Shown piece after piece: positions 1-9,693 of a stretch of DNA of 64,000 nucleotides. The stretch is from Adiantum capillus-veneris (Eukaryota; Streptophyta; Polypodiopsida; Polypodiales; Pteridaceae). The notes under the pieces are model-generated. The model saw only the letters and a program-made list of their open reading frames with translations. It was not told the DNA's origin and made no database searches. The stretch lies in assembly GCA_014529385.2 (NCBI GenBank), contig CM043948.1:81947760-82011759 (forward strand). The letters are read 5' to 3'. Position 1 is the first letter of the stretch; the number at the start of each line of letters is the position of its first letter. Both the position numbers and the translations under genes were made by a program.

Positions 1-665
1 TTCTGGGCTCAGCTAACACGGTAAGGTGACCGGTTCGGTGGTGTGCTTCCTAGAATCAGATCAATGGTGTCATCCAGGACGAGATGGGGGTAACTCGCCG
101 GCAGGCCCTCAGAGAAACAATCAACATGTGTGTGGAGAAAATCTTGGCGTTCTTTATCAAGTTCAGATATATTCTCTTTCAAGTAGATCGAGTAAACAAA
201 GAGACTGGATTTTATTAATCTGGAAATGGCCGAAGCTGATACAATAGGGACGGACTTGCCCTTCAGTTTTACATCGAGTCCAATTTTCGGCCCTTTTCAT
301 TCGTCAAGGTCTTTTCCCGATAGTCTACCACGGCGTTGTTCTTATGGTACCAAGGGACTCCTAGGAGGACGTCACAGCCTTCCAAAGGCATGATGTAGAA
401 GTCCTCGTGTCCTAAATACCCCTGACAATGCAACCGAAGTTTGCCAATGACAGGTGTAATGGCTATGTCCCATCCGGGTGCCGCTAGAACTGCCTCTACT
501 AATGGGCCATCCTGTCTGTTGTAATCTTGAGCCGCGCCGCCAATTCAGGTGAAATGAAGTTAGCCTTGGCTCCTCCATCGAAGAAAATGAGGGCTTCTTG
601 ATCTTTCACTTTGCCCCAAGCTCGGCAAAGTTCTGTACTTTCATCAATCAGGCTTGGTCAGGGAG
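1..665 (-). pseudogene. Ty3/gypsy protease to pre-RT fragment, F2-like, broken
   Basis: Read on the minus strand this is the retropepsin part of a Ty3 polyprotein and the linker leading to reverse transcriptase. Near 560-640 it reads AWGKVKDQEALIFFDGG, where the active-site motif is DGG instead of the DPG seen in the other Ty3 copies here. Around 310-400 it reads EGCDVLLGVPWY, a block shared with the 5206-7272 and 13.7-15.2 kb copies. At 20-80 it reads DDTIDLILGSTPPNRSPY, the segment just before the RT domain, followed by a stop. Several stops and at least one frameshift interrupt it. RT, RNase H and integrase would lie to the left, outside the window. No gag is seen to the right. It is a dead fragment, recognised by alignment by eye to the better copies in this window. 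Confidence 0.75.
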
Positions 666-1034
666 TGAGGCCTGTTTTATGTTTGTGCAGGCCTATGTGA
701 GGTAGCTTTCTCATTTTTGGCATGTTTCCACCATTGTATTGTCCACCCTATACGGCTGGCACTGTAATTTAGTTTGTCTCTTAGTGCCTCCAAGCCTAGG
801 ATAATTTTCCTAGATACCCTGTCCCCGGTTTCCATCTACGGGCCTTGTTATTATTTTTTCTCAGTTTTTGATCCCTATTATTTAGGTTGTGGGTTTTTAG
901 GGGAGGGCAAGCAACATAACAGATCTATGTATATAGGGAGGGGGTTGCCCACCCCAATTGTATCTTTTTTGTGCATTGCAATTAGAGCCAACGTTTTGGG
1001 TCTCTAGCATTTTCTCTTTCTAGCAGTGTTCTCT
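666..1034. other. unassigned AT-rich stretch, possibly LTR remnant
   Basis: I see no gene here. A TATA-like string (TATGTATATAGGG) lies near 925-937, followed by a purine/pyrimidine-rich GGAGGGGGTTGCCCACCCC segment. It could be an eroded LTR promoter region belonging to the neighbouring protease fragment, but no paired copy is present to test this. Confidence 0.3.
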
Positions 1035-1111
1035 TGTTACAGGCTTGGACACTCCAAGTGAGAAACCAATAGCAACACGCAAACAAAAACTGCAAAATCA
1101 CTAAACTTGAC

Positions 1112-1175
<64 letters not shown>

Positions 1176-1718
1176 ACACGGCACGACATAGTTCCACGCC
1201 CAAATGCACTGGCCCCAAAGACTCGCGCCCCTTCCGATATTTCTTTACTCTTGAATTGCAACAATACAACTCTCGAGTGTCCTCTGCTCTCAGACTTTGC
1301 GTCCAGATGCTTGCAAAGTGAGGGCCCCAAGGGTCCTTATAAACAGTACAAGGGATAAAAGAAGAGCCCCAAAAGCACTTCACCCAAAAGCATCTACTCA
1401 CAAAAGCTAGCGACAAAAATTGGCATGTCAGCAGCCAACGCCAAACGCGGAAATCTGTACATCCTGCCGCGTGTCATGGTCAGTGCGATTTACGAAAGTC
1501 AATCTCAGAGTTCAAGCTTTCGGTTTTTAGGGTTTTAGGCCCCTTGGCTGGTGCTCCACAAGTCTTTAAGTCACTAGGGGGTAGGTTTTTAATTCCTAAC
1601 CCCTCTTAGGCCTATCGACCGCATTTTCTCGATTCAGACTTCTTTTGTTCTTCAGTTTCTCTTGTCCTTTTGGCCATTTCTCTTCCAGTTGGGCACGCCA
1701 CATCACCACTTAGTGACA
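1035..1718 (-). repeat. F1 LTR (3' LTR of a minus-strand Ty3-type element)
   Basis: On the minus strand it starts TGTCACTAAGTGG at 1718 and ends ...CCTGTAACA at 1035. It carries the family core (AAAGAAATATCGGAAGGGGCGC, then TGGGGCCA) around 1216-1250. A TATA-like GTTTATAAGG lies at about 1336-1345. It is immediately preceded on its own strand by a polypurine tract (1719-1735), so it is the 3' LTR of an element lying to the right. A long GA/CT microsatellite sits in its U5 part. No matching 5' LTR with the same sequence was found. Confidence 0.75.
1112..1172. repeat. (GA)n microsatellite inside F1 LTR
   Basis: About 30 uninterrupted GA units. It lies just after the GTCGAC that follows the GGGGCGCC core, the same LTR position at which the 1948-4802 element carries shorter CT runs. 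Confidence 0.95.
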
Positions 1719-1947
1719 TTCCCACCTCTTGAAAGAATTGTAATCGCCCTCAATTACGCCTGCAAAACAACCCTATGACACAAACTTTCTTTACTCATGC
1801 AGTAGACTCGACCACCAGCACTTTTACAAAGACATTCGTCACTAATCAATCACATTTCTGTCATGGGTCTCAGATAAAAATCATGATCATTGTAACCTAT
1901 CTAGCAATGACATCGAGACCGCGTTGATCTTTTCACGGATGTCTTGA
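1719..1947 (-). mobile_element. polypurine tract and 3' internal stub of minus-strand F1 element
   Basis: On the minus strand 1719-1735 reads TTTCAAGAGGTGGGAA, directly followed by the LTR start TGTCAC. The rest up to 1947 has no reading frame. A short inverted element (GTAATTGAGGGCGATTAC on the minus strand) precedes the tract, as in the plus-strand F1 element at 4076-4094. The stub is cut by insertion of the 1948-4802 element. Confidence 0.55.
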
Positions 1948-2617
1948 TGTCACAAACTGTTGATGTGTCAAAGCCCTGAAGAAGGAAGCCAACTTGCAGA
2001 TGTCGGCCGAGGGGCCTAAACCCTAAGAAGAACAAGTAACAGAAGAAGACGTCCTACCAACTTATGGGGACCCCGTCCGATGGGGCCCCAAGTGACATAA
2101 AGGATTAAAATAAAGCAGGACTCTCACACACACACAAAAGAGATTTGCGGCAGATTTCCGAAGATTGCGCTGACATGATGATGTGTGGCAAGCTGTACGG
2201 AATTCCGCGTTTTGTGTTGGTTGATGAGTCGATGACGTGGCAGCCTGTATGGATTTTCGTAATTACGCTGGCATCTTTTTGGCATTGTTTTTGGACCAGA
2301 AGCTTTTGAGTTTTGAAGGCTTTTCACTGTAACTGCTTTTCAAGCCAACGGCCTTTAAATATGAGGTTAGGGCTCATTCTCTAGCATGCTTCCTGGCGAA
2401 GGTGCAGAGTCTGGAGTACCGGCTTGTACCGTGTTGATGCAATATAAAGAAATACCGAAAGGGGCGCCAAGGTTTGGGGCCAATACTCTCCGGGGTGGAA
2501 TTCCGCCACTCTGTGCCACGTGTCGTCTCTCTCTCTCTCAGTTCTGTATTTATTGAAGTGCTAAAAGTCTATTCAGTCTGTTCTTTTCTATTGACACGTG
2601 GTGCCCGCCTTGTGACA
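1948..2617 (+). repeat. 5' LTR of non-autonomous F1 element
   Basis: It begins TGTCACAAACTG and ends CTTGTGACA. A TATA-like TTTAAATA lies at 2354-2361 inside GGCCTTTAAATA, a string shared with the other F1 LTRs. The core AAATACCGAAAGGGGCGCC is near 2450-2470 and a short CT run follows at about 2527-2540. Confidence 0.85.
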
Positions 2618-2619
2618 GA

Positions 2620-2633
2620 GGTATCAAAGCATC
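2620..2633 (+). promoter_or_regulatory. primer binding site, degenerate initiator-Met type
   Basis: The sequence after the LTR reads GGTATCAAAGC, one base different from the usual GGTATCAGAGC. The same AAAGC variant occurs in the 21642-23048 F1 element (minus strand). Confidence 0.6.
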
Positions 2634-2856
2634 AGGCGTGTGCTTTTCTGAAAGCATACTAGTCCTACCAAAGAGCAGACAGAGCAAGATCGCACTTCCA
2701 AAGTTCATTGGAAATTTTGGCTTCGTGCTTCGATCCCGAACTTACTAGCCACTCCCACCCTTACTACATCGTGCATCGGGCGCACTCCTGTCTTCACTGC
2801 TCATGTCTTACAGGGCATAAGCCATTAAGATCACTTGCAAAAGAAGGATCCAAGAT

Positions 2857-3235
2857 TTGTTTCGAGTCACTGTTTTTCTCAAAAGCAGTGCCATGCAGAT
2901 GTTGATGTCTATAGCTACCAGCCACACACTTCCAAGGACTTGGCAAGCTTTCAAGAAAATTTTTGCCCGAAGTTTTATGCTTTCTGACATCTTCTTTCGG
3001 AGTGCAACTTCTGGCAGAGCGGGGTATCCTAAAATGCTTGCCATGAAAACCCTAGCAGATTATAACTTGAAATTTCTCGACGTCTCCTAGTAGATGTCTC
3101 TTCACGAGCAGATGACCTTGGAGGTCCAATGCGATTGCTATCTTGGGACTACCATCACCGCCAAAGAAACACTGTCTGTCCAAGAGCTGATGGACCATAC
3201 TGTGCTCGGCTACGACCTTATGGAATGAACCTAAC
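2857..3235 (+). pseudogene. gag remnant of F1 element
   Basis: The open stretch 2857-3090 includes TWQAFKKIFARSF, which resembles the TW..F...F core of Ty3 capsid. The gag on the minus strand at 21043-21190 reads AMQWWSSIAPWTWQAFKNIF at the same place. After two stops at about 3088-3093 the similarity continues with ETLSVQELMDHT, matching RETLY...ELMDH at 9360-9450 on the minus strand. In this copy the QWW is replaced by QML. It is non-functional and probably kept only because the element moved in trans. Confidence 0.55.
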
Positions 3236-3499
3236 CCTAATTTTTGGTGCAGGTTCCAGGATGGAAAGTCAGTCGACTTTTCGAGCTTGACTAATGTCGA
3301 GATTGCTTTTTAAGATTGACTTCTGTTTGAGAACTTGTTTGGCGATCTTGTTTGAAATTTGTTTAAAATGGATGGTATCTGTTTTGAAACTGTCTTAGTG
3401 CCGACTTGAAATGTTTGACTCTGGTTTTAATACTAGTTTCAATGATTGGTGAATTTACTCCCGGGTGGAGTAGTGAGAAATGATGATTGAAAAGTGTTG

Positions 3500-3735
3500 T
3501 TGTGACTCTAGGCCCGGACCTGGATGGTTATGCAGGAGGAGTATTAAGAAGTCTGAGCAGTGGTTACTCTCAGCACCTCCAAACGACGCAGGCTGCGGTC
3601 TGGGGGGCTTTTGGTTGTAAAAGGCCTCTATATCTCCCGGCCCGGACCTTTCTAGGTTATGCGGGAGGAGTGATGAGGGTGTCGTTGAATATCTCCCGGC
3701 CCGGACCTTGTTAGGTTATGCGGGAGGAGTGTTCA
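3500..3735 (+). repeat. three imperfect GC-rich direct repeats
   Basis: GGCCCGGACCT followed by TTATGCNGGAGGAGT recurs at about 3512-3545, 3641-3674 and 3700-3733, the last two 59 bp apart. Each unit can pair CTCCCGG/GGCCCGG with its own downstream GGGAGG. They occupy the middle of the non-coding part of the element. Confidence 0.75.
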
Positions 3736-4075
3736 TCGGTGGCTTTATGTTTCTATGTCTTGTAACATGCATATGTGAGCATTTGTGTTGCATTGTGATG
3801 TGCCAATCAGTGAATATTCATAATTGGATGAGATTGCTTGGGTATGTAATTTTAGTGCATCAAGACACCCGTGGAAGATCAGTACGGTCTGGGTGTGATG
3901 GCTAATTTTACTACGCCGGAATATCAAGAGTTCCGATCTAGACAAAAGGAGAAGCTAACTCTTGATCAAAAGAGCCGAAAGGAGAACCTAACTCCTTAAC
4001 AAAAAGAGCAAACTGATTGTCCCTAGGAATGACCCTCGGATATTTTTGAGCTAACTTGAGTTTTGCAGATATGCT

Positions 4076-4113
4076 GTAATCGCGGACGATTACTCTCTTT
4101 CAAGAAGGGGAGA
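4076..4113 (+). promoter_or_regulatory. hairpin and polypurine tract before 3' LTR
   Basis: GTAATCG-CGGA-CGATTAC forms a perfect 7-bp stem at about 4077-4094. It is followed by CTCTTTCAAGAAGGGGAGA and then the LTR start TGTCAC at 4114. The purine run is the usual plus-strand primer position of LTR elements. Confidence 0.7.
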
Positions 4114-4681
4114 TGTCACAAATTGCTGACGTGTCAAAGCCCTGAAGAAGGAAGCCAACTTACAGATGTTGGCCGAGGGGCCTAAACCCTAAGAAGAACA
4201 AGTAACAGAAGAAGAAGTCCTACCAACTTATGGGGACCCCGTCCGATGGGGCCCCAAGTGACATAAAGGATTAAAATAAAGCAGGACTCTCTCACACACA
4301 CAAAAGAGACTTGCGGCAGGTTTCCGAAAATTGCGCTGGCATGATGACGTAGCAAGCTATATGGAATTCCGCGTTTTGCGCTGGCTGATGACATGGCAGA
4401 CTATATGAATTTTCTTAAATTATGCTGGCAGCTTTTTGGCATTGTTTTTGGACCAGAAGCTTTGGAGTTTTGAAGGCTTTTCACTGTAACTTCTTTTTAG
4501 GACAAGGGCCTTTAAATATGAGGTTAGGGCTCATTCTCTGGCATGCTTCTCTGTAAAGGTGCAGAGTCTGGGGTACCGGCTTGTACTGTGTTGATGCAAT
4601 ATAAAGAAATACCGAAAGGGGCGCCAAGGTTTGGGGCCAATACCCTTTGGGGTGGAATTCCGTCACTCCGTGCCGCGTGTC

Positions 4682-4728
<47 letters not shown>

Positions 4729-4802
4729 CTGTATTTACTGAAGTGCTAAAAATCTGTTCAATCTGTTCGTTTCTATTGGCACGTGGTGCCCGTTTTGTGA
4801 CA
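4114..4802 (+). repeat. 3' LTR of non-autonomous F1 element
   Basis: It starts TGTCACAAATTG and ends TTTTGTGACA. The TATA-like TTTAAATA is at 4511-4518 and the family core is near 4610-4640. A CT microsatellite at 4682-4724 is much longer than in the 5' LTR (about 43 versus 17 bases). Confidence 0.85.
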
Positions 4803-5205
4803 CTTGTTGTACTAAATCTTGTGATTATCAGATCCATATCCTTTCTTTTCACATTTCAATTACACAAACCATGCCCATGACCATCCCCACCAGACAGTAC
4901 ATCCACAGCATGCGGTTCACAAAAGCATACACTTAGTTCACACTGAACACTGTGTTGCAATCATTCGATCTAGCCATCTCATTCTGTCCAGAATTCTTGA
5001 TGCACCTAGATCACCGTGCAGCCATCTCATCCTCCGGAACTCTTGATACAATATCCAATCATCTCATCCAGATAGACATCTTGATGCACTAGAATCTCAT
5101 TCACTTAGCCTGTCACAAATTGATGCACTAGAATCTCTTGATACAGTATCCAGTCATCTCATCCATATAGACATCTTGATGCGCTAGAATCTCATTCACT
5201 AAGCA
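4803..5205. repeat. spacer with a ~90-bp-spaced direct repeat
   Basis: No gene is seen. A block beginning GATACAATATCCAATCATC and ending TCTCATTCACTTAGC (about 5043-5107) recurs at about 5134-5200 with a few changes, and a shorter third match lies near 5000-5040. The last copy abuts the broken RT end of the neighbouring Ty3 element at about 5205, suggesting repair or slippage at that breakpoint. Confidence 0.6.
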
Positions 5206-5901
5206 GTAGGGTGAAGCACTTGGCCGTACTAACCCTTTCTCTAGAAGCTCGTTGACTTGCTTCAAAATTTCCTCTTGCTGAGCAAGACTTACCCGATAAG
5301 GGGGTTGATTAGGAGGCGAGCTCCCCGGTATGAGATCTATGCGGTGATCTTCCGGGCGTACCGGAGGTAGTTCATCAGGGAGTGTTTCCGTGAAACAATC
5401 TTTGTACTTTTCAATAAATTGAAAACGTTTAATGTCCAGACTAGAGAGTGAATCCCCACTAGTTTTATTCTTCTCATGTGCAAAAATCAAGTAAGCAGAA
5501 ACACACTTCTTCATTTCTTTCTTAATGGAGATATGGCTTACAATTGGGAACTGCCAATCTCCTGCATCAGCATGAATGTTTATTTTCTTACCCCCATGAT
5601 CAAAAGTGAGGGTCTTTTCCACATAATCGGGAATAGGTGTCATGTGGAAGTGCCATGGCATACCCAAGATGATATCACATCCCTCGATGGGTGCCATCAA
5701 AAATGATTCGCGGTCCTTGTACTCGCCGATCCGAAGATTGAGCTGTCCTTGCACGGGAGTTGCATTGGTTGTCAACCCCTCGAATGCCGATCCGGATGTA
5801 ACCGGTGTGCCAAGCTGAGCTGGTGTGAGGCACAATCGTTCCGTAGTATCCAGGGAGATGAAGTTATTCGTGGATCCTGGATCATAAAGAATCAGTACTC
5901 G
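5206..5901 (-). pseudogene. F2 pol: retropepsin and start of reverse transcriptase
   Basis: The frame is the same as gag. Just after a TAG at 5902-5904 it reads RVLILYDPGSTNNFIS, the aspartic protease active site in its DPG form. Then come EGCDIILGMPWH, the linker PEDHRIDLIPGSSPPN, and the RT entry VSLAQQEEILKQVNELLEKG, ending at RPSASPYC where similarity stops. The remaining tail to 5128 is unrelated sequence. No catalytic RT motif is present, so it cannot reverse transcribe. Confidence 0.8.
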
Positions 5902-7272
5902 CTAGTTGTTCAAAGACCCCCAGCCCTTCAGAAGTTGACGCTTCCCTTTCTCCGTTTCTGTGTTTCCTTGAACATCTGGAATTGAGTTCGAGCTTGGTGG
6001 TGCGGGTTCCTTCCTTGCTTTCTCTTGCCTCGTAGAGGCTTGTTCTTGCCGTTGCTGCTTTAGCGGGCAATCCGGTTTCATATGTCCTTTCTCGCCACAG
6101 TAGAAGCATCTTCCTTCCTCTCTAAAAGTTTGAAGTTGAGTAGGAGAAAGATACTTAGTTCGCTTGCCATTGCCCTCTGGCTTCTTAGAATGATCATCGT
6201 CCCTAGATGGAGGACGTTTTCTTCCTTGGCCCCCATGATCATCGTAGACCCCTCTTTGTCTTGCACGGTAAGTGCTATGCTCCATTTTTCTGGGCGTCCC
6301 AGTTCAGTGCAAATCCTTAGCAATGATTGCTGACTCCATCATCCTTTGAAGAGTATCATGCGGATACACCTTCATACTCTTTCGAAGCTGCGGTTGGAGA
6401 CCCGCTTCGAACTTTCTTTTCTTTTCCTCGTCGGCAATCTTCATGAAGGGAGTGACCTTCAGAAGAACCGACCAATACTTGTCCACATAAGTCGTTACTC
6501 TTTCATGTTCCTTCTGGGCAAGCCAGTCCCATTCCTTCCGTATGTCCTGCTCGAAGTCAGGTGGCAGAAATTGTTCATAAAATTAAGATTTGAAGCTCTC
6601 CCAAGTTCTGGCCTGTGAACCTTCTAGAATCTTGGCTAACCACCAATTACTTGCCGTTTCCTTGAGGTGCATCCCCACATGGCGTAATTTGGATCTTTTT
6701 GTGAAGTGCCCATTGGTAAAGGCGACTTCAAACTGTCTGATGAAGGACAGTGCTTTGGAGATGTCTCTCCGTCCGTTGTAGGTTTCGAACTTGATGTCCT
6801 TGTCGCCCGATTTGAAGACTCTCATGCGATGTTGAGACTTGCGACCATGCTTCTTGAATCGAGGCTTATCTTTAGGTTGATGTAGGGTAGTGGCAGTAGT
6901 AACGGCTTCCTTCTTCTGACGAGATGATCGAGAAGTAGAAGTATAGTTAGGAGAGTAAGATGGAGATGAGATAGAGATGTCCTTGCTCTCCTCTAGCAAA
7001 GAGAGCGCTTTTTCCTGGCCTTTCCTTGGAGTAGGCCGTTCATTCCGATCCGAAGATCCTTTGTGCACTTCGGCACATTCTTCTTCTCTTGCCTCCTGTG
7101 GTCTCACGCCAACAGTGTTGTCTGGATGCTTGGCTGCATCAGTTCCATTCGTTTTCTTCATTCCGCCCAAAAGCTTTTGGACGTCTGGCAACAGTAAGAT
7201 TTGTTGCAAATCCGCAAGCTGAGCTTGCACTTGTTGAAGCTCCTCTTGAACGCTTCTCCCTTGGCCCGACAT
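5902..7272 (-). pseudogene. F2 gag (capsid and CCHC nucleocapsid) with three nonsense codons
   Basis: Gag packages element RNA. The reading frame starts with Met at 7272 (MSGQGRSVQEELQQ), followed by a predicted coiled-coil-like Gln/Leu-rich N-terminus. The capsid signature ETASNWWLAKILEGSQARTW lies near 6610-6680. The zinc knuckle CFYCGEKGHMKPDC is at about 6075-6118. One frame is kept throughout from 7272 to the pol end. It is broken only by stops at 6583-6585 (TAA), 6304-6306 (TGA) and 5902-5904 (TAG), with no frameshift. The copy at 13.7-14.6 kb aligns residue by residue. Confidence 0.85.
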
Positions 7273-7329
7273 GGTTCTTCCCGTTCTTCCTGGAATCGTC
7301 CTTCTTTGCAGAGAAAGAGAGGAGTCCGA

Positions 7330-7341
7330 GCTCTGATACCA
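7330..7341 (-). promoter_or_regulatory. primer binding site, initiator tRNA-Met
   Basis: Minus strand TGGTATCAGAGC, one base after the LTR end. It is the perfect plant Met-initiator primer site. Confidence 0.9.
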
Positions 7342-7342
7342 C

Positions 7343-8604
7343 TGTCACAAAATGGGAGCATACACGAGCACTTAGAAATCTGAAAATTATAATACTTTGC
7401 AAACATGAGAGAAGGGAGAAGATCGACACAGTATTGGGGACCAGAAGTTGGCCTGGTCCCCCCCCCGTTAAGAGTATTCTTTTATTCAGGGAGAATTCTT
7501 ATACAAGCACGAGAACCCGAGGAAACGCCTCCGTTCTGTAACCTTAGACCCGAAGGTCGTGCTTTCCCGTAAAGGGCTTGGGCACAAGGCCGTTCCTTCC
7601 CGTAAGGGACTTAGGCGCGAAGCCGTACTTTCCCGTAAGGGACTTAGGCATGAAGCCGTGTTTTCTCGTGAAGGACCTTCCCGTAAGACGGGAGATTCTT
7701 GCAAAACAAACCACACAAAGCAACAATTCTCAATGCGTATCAACACCTTATACCTGTCGCTCCTTGCTCGGAGAATGGACCTCCGTTTTCAGTCGTCACG
7801 CGAACACTTGCAGTTTCCGTCGCCAGCCTCTGCTCCAGAATCCCAGCGCTTGCACTTTCTGGTGCTTCTGGTCTGTCCCAAAACTGGAACGCTGGCTACC
7901 CTTTTATAGGGTCTCGCACCCAGCGGGAATAGAAGCCGAAAAAAGCAGAGCCCTGGCGCCCTAGAGAGAGGAGAGAGAGAGATCGCAGATTTCAGCGTGC
8001 GTAACCTATTAGCGCTGGCTTTTTAGAGGGACTTGCTTTATTTTATTAATAAAGGGCTGGTCAGTTAAAAGTGACCGGCCACTTAATAAAATAAAGTGTG
8101 AACCTATGCAAACATTAAAACTCACTTAGTTAGTGAAAACAATGCTACACGAACACATTCCAGGCGTCCCCGGGTGCAGGACACGACACAGATGCAATGC
8201 AGACACAGACTCCTCGCGGGAAAGCATTTGCCCTCCCGCGACTGTTCTTGCTTTTCGTAAAAAGCTTCATTGAACCCATCTTTATTCTTGTGCTTGCGTT
8301 CTTACGCGTATTTTCTTACTCAGTTCGGATTTCCTCCTTAGCCTACGGAATGCCCCCTTACTGATGCACCCGTCACCCATCATGTGACGTATCAGGGGCA
8401 CTCGTAACCCGGCCCTTTCCATCGAACTTACGGAAACTCCTTCGCGATGTTTACCGTCACCCATCAAATGGCACATCAGAGTTTGTCCGTTCTTGATGGC
8501 AGTTCCTGTAGCTACAATCTTTTAACAGTTCTTAGTGCACATAATAAAATATCCTAAAAAAGAGATTAATCATTAAAAATAAGAAAATAGTCCAATTAGC
8601 AACA
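7343..8604 (-). repeat. F2 5' LTR
   Basis: On the minus strand it runs from TGTTGCTAATTGG at 8604 to ...CATTTTGTGACA at 7343. It shares ends and internal blocks (GGGGACCAG, the C/G run at 7460-7469, GTCACCCATC repeats) with the solo LTR 11481-13464, but is about 700 bp shorter. It contains a 33-bp tandem repeat (7557-7690) and two palindrome-like GTCACCCATC...TGACG units (8352-8480). Confidence 0.8.
7557..7690 (-). repeat. 33-bp tandem repeat in F2 LTR
   Basis: About three and a half copies of a unit containing TTCCCGTAAGGGACTTAGGC and AAGCCGT, 33 bp apart. It generates short Lys/Gly-rich reading frames on both strands that are not genes. Confidence 0.85.
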
Positions 8605-8887
8605 GCCAAGGGCCTTTAAATAAGTCCCTTGGGCTCTCTCTAGCTACTTTTTGTGTTGACGAGCCAGTGAGCAGAGACGACCCAAGGACAATTGTACTTT
8701 GCTAATTTATTAATACAAAAGAAATATCGAAAGGGGCGCCACTCTTTGGGGTCAATCTCTCTAGGCACGGAACTACGCCGGGCCGTGTTGACTCAATTGA
8801 ATTGTGATTTTAAAGTGTGAAGTGTTTAAGGTGATTCTCTCTCGTGTCGTGACAGATTCGAGACTTGGGGTATCCAAGTTTGTTACA
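8605..8887 (+). repeat. 3' part of an F1 LTR (plus strand), interrupted
   Basis: It begins inside the LTR (GCCAAGGGCCTTTAAATAAG) and ends TTTGTTACA. The TATA-like TTTAAATA is at 8615-8622 and the core AAATATCGAAAGGGGCGCC at about 8723-8742. No CT run is present at the usual spot. The upstream part was separated by the F2 insertion. Confidence 0.75.
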
Positions 8888-8888
8888 A

Positions 8889-8900
8889 TGGTATCAGAGC
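8889..8900 (+). promoter_or_regulatory. primer binding site, initiator tRNA-Met
   Basis: TGGTATCAGAGC, one base after the LTR end. This shows that the 8605-8887 LTR is a 5' LTR facing right. Confidence 0.9.
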
Positions 8901-9210
8901 TCAGTCGATTTCTCTTCTACTTGGAAATCCGATCCCTTTTCTCACGACAAACATGGATTCAGGCGAGAATCAGGCGACTCATCCTGCCACCTCAAGAATG
9001 GGAGGCAACACGGAAAATTTAGCAGATCACGAATATGGGCCACCTCGACTGAACCGGCCCGTAGGGCGGTAGACTTTGGCTTTCACCGGGAACTTTACTT
9101 AAAACTTTAAAACACAGAGAAACTTTACCGATCCCTTTTCTCGCGACAAACATGGATTCAGGCAAGAATGAGGCGACGACTCCTGCCACCTCAGGAACTC
9201 AGCCCTCCCT
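8901..9210 (+). mobile_element. leader and start of internal region of F1 element, with local duplication
   Basis: It contains a possible gag start MDSGENQATHPATS (from 8953) that goes out of frame quickly. A segment of about 75 bp from GATCCCTTTTCTC (8930-9005) is repeated at 9130-9205 with small changes (second start MDSGKNEATTPATSG). After that the plus-strand similarity ends and minus-strand gag begins. No pol is present. Confidence 0.45.
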
Positions 9211-9693
9211 CTGCATCTCTCATCGAAGACATGGCTCACTTTGTCCAACCTTTTGTTTCCCTTTGGGATTTGCAGCCCAAGTCGAGGATTCTGAGTGTTT
9301 GGCGGGTGATCTTCATAGCAAACTCCAATGGTCCTTTCATAAGTTTGTAATTAGCCGTAGCATGGTCCATTAGTTCGTGCATAGTGGCAACTTGTTTAGA
9401 CAAACAACACTCTTGTAAAGGTGATGACAGTCCAATGGTATAGTGTTTCTCGGTCCTCCAAGGGTATCAACTTGAAGAAAGACACCGATTGGTAAACATT
9501 AAGGAACTTTTGGTTGTAGTCTTTCATGGTCTCTGTGGCAAGCATTTTCAGGTTACCACATTGTGCGAGAAGCTATACTTCAAAGGGGGATGTCATATTG
9601 CGGGCAAAAATATTCTTGAAAGCTTGCCTAGTCCTTGGAGCATGCAGCTTGGTACTTTAAACAGGGATGTCACATGGCTTGAGACAAAAATAT
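9211..9693 (-). pseudogene. gag remnant of minus-strand F1 element, right of breakpoint
   Basis: On the minus strand it reads TWQAFKNIF-like sequence next to the D insertion. It then reads LATETMKDYNQKFLNVYQ and LEDRETLYHWTVI, the C-terminal half of a Ty3 capsid. Frameshifts and stops occur. It joins 21043-21629 when the F2 element 9694-21042 and one AATAT are removed. Confidence 0.6.

Larger units (their letters stand above)
1948..4802 (+). mobile_element. complete non-autonomous LTR retrotransposon (LARD-like), F1 family
   Basis: Two direct LTRs, 1948-2617 and 4114-4802, both start TGTCACAAA and end TGTGACA. They enclose about 1.5 kb with no pol. Flanks are CTTGA (1943-1947) and CTTGT (4803-4807), a five-base target duplication with one mismatch. 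A primer-site-like GAGGTATCAAAGC follows the left LTR, and a polypurine tract AAGAAGGGGAGA (4101-4112) precedes the right one. The only protein-like signal is a gag fragment. Lacking protease, RT and integrase, it would depend on a related autonomous Ty3 element. The LTRs differ by a few percent and in CT-repeat length. Confidence 0.85.
5206..8604 (-). mobile_element. 5' half of an F2 Ty3/gypsy element, truncated in RT
   Basis: Minus-strand order from the right is 5' LTR (8604-7343), primer site (7341-7330), gag, protease and the first residues of RT, ending abruptly at about 5205. RT core, RNase H, integrase and 3' LTR are missing. Its 5' LTR abuts the inside of a plus-strand F1 LTR (8605 on), so it inserted into that LTR. 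The far-side target duplication cannot be found because of the truncation. Confidence 0.8.

Noticed and set aside
3500-3735. Possible CRISPR array
   Set aside because: Only three imperfect repeats with unequal spacing inside an LTR element of plant DNA, and no cas genes.
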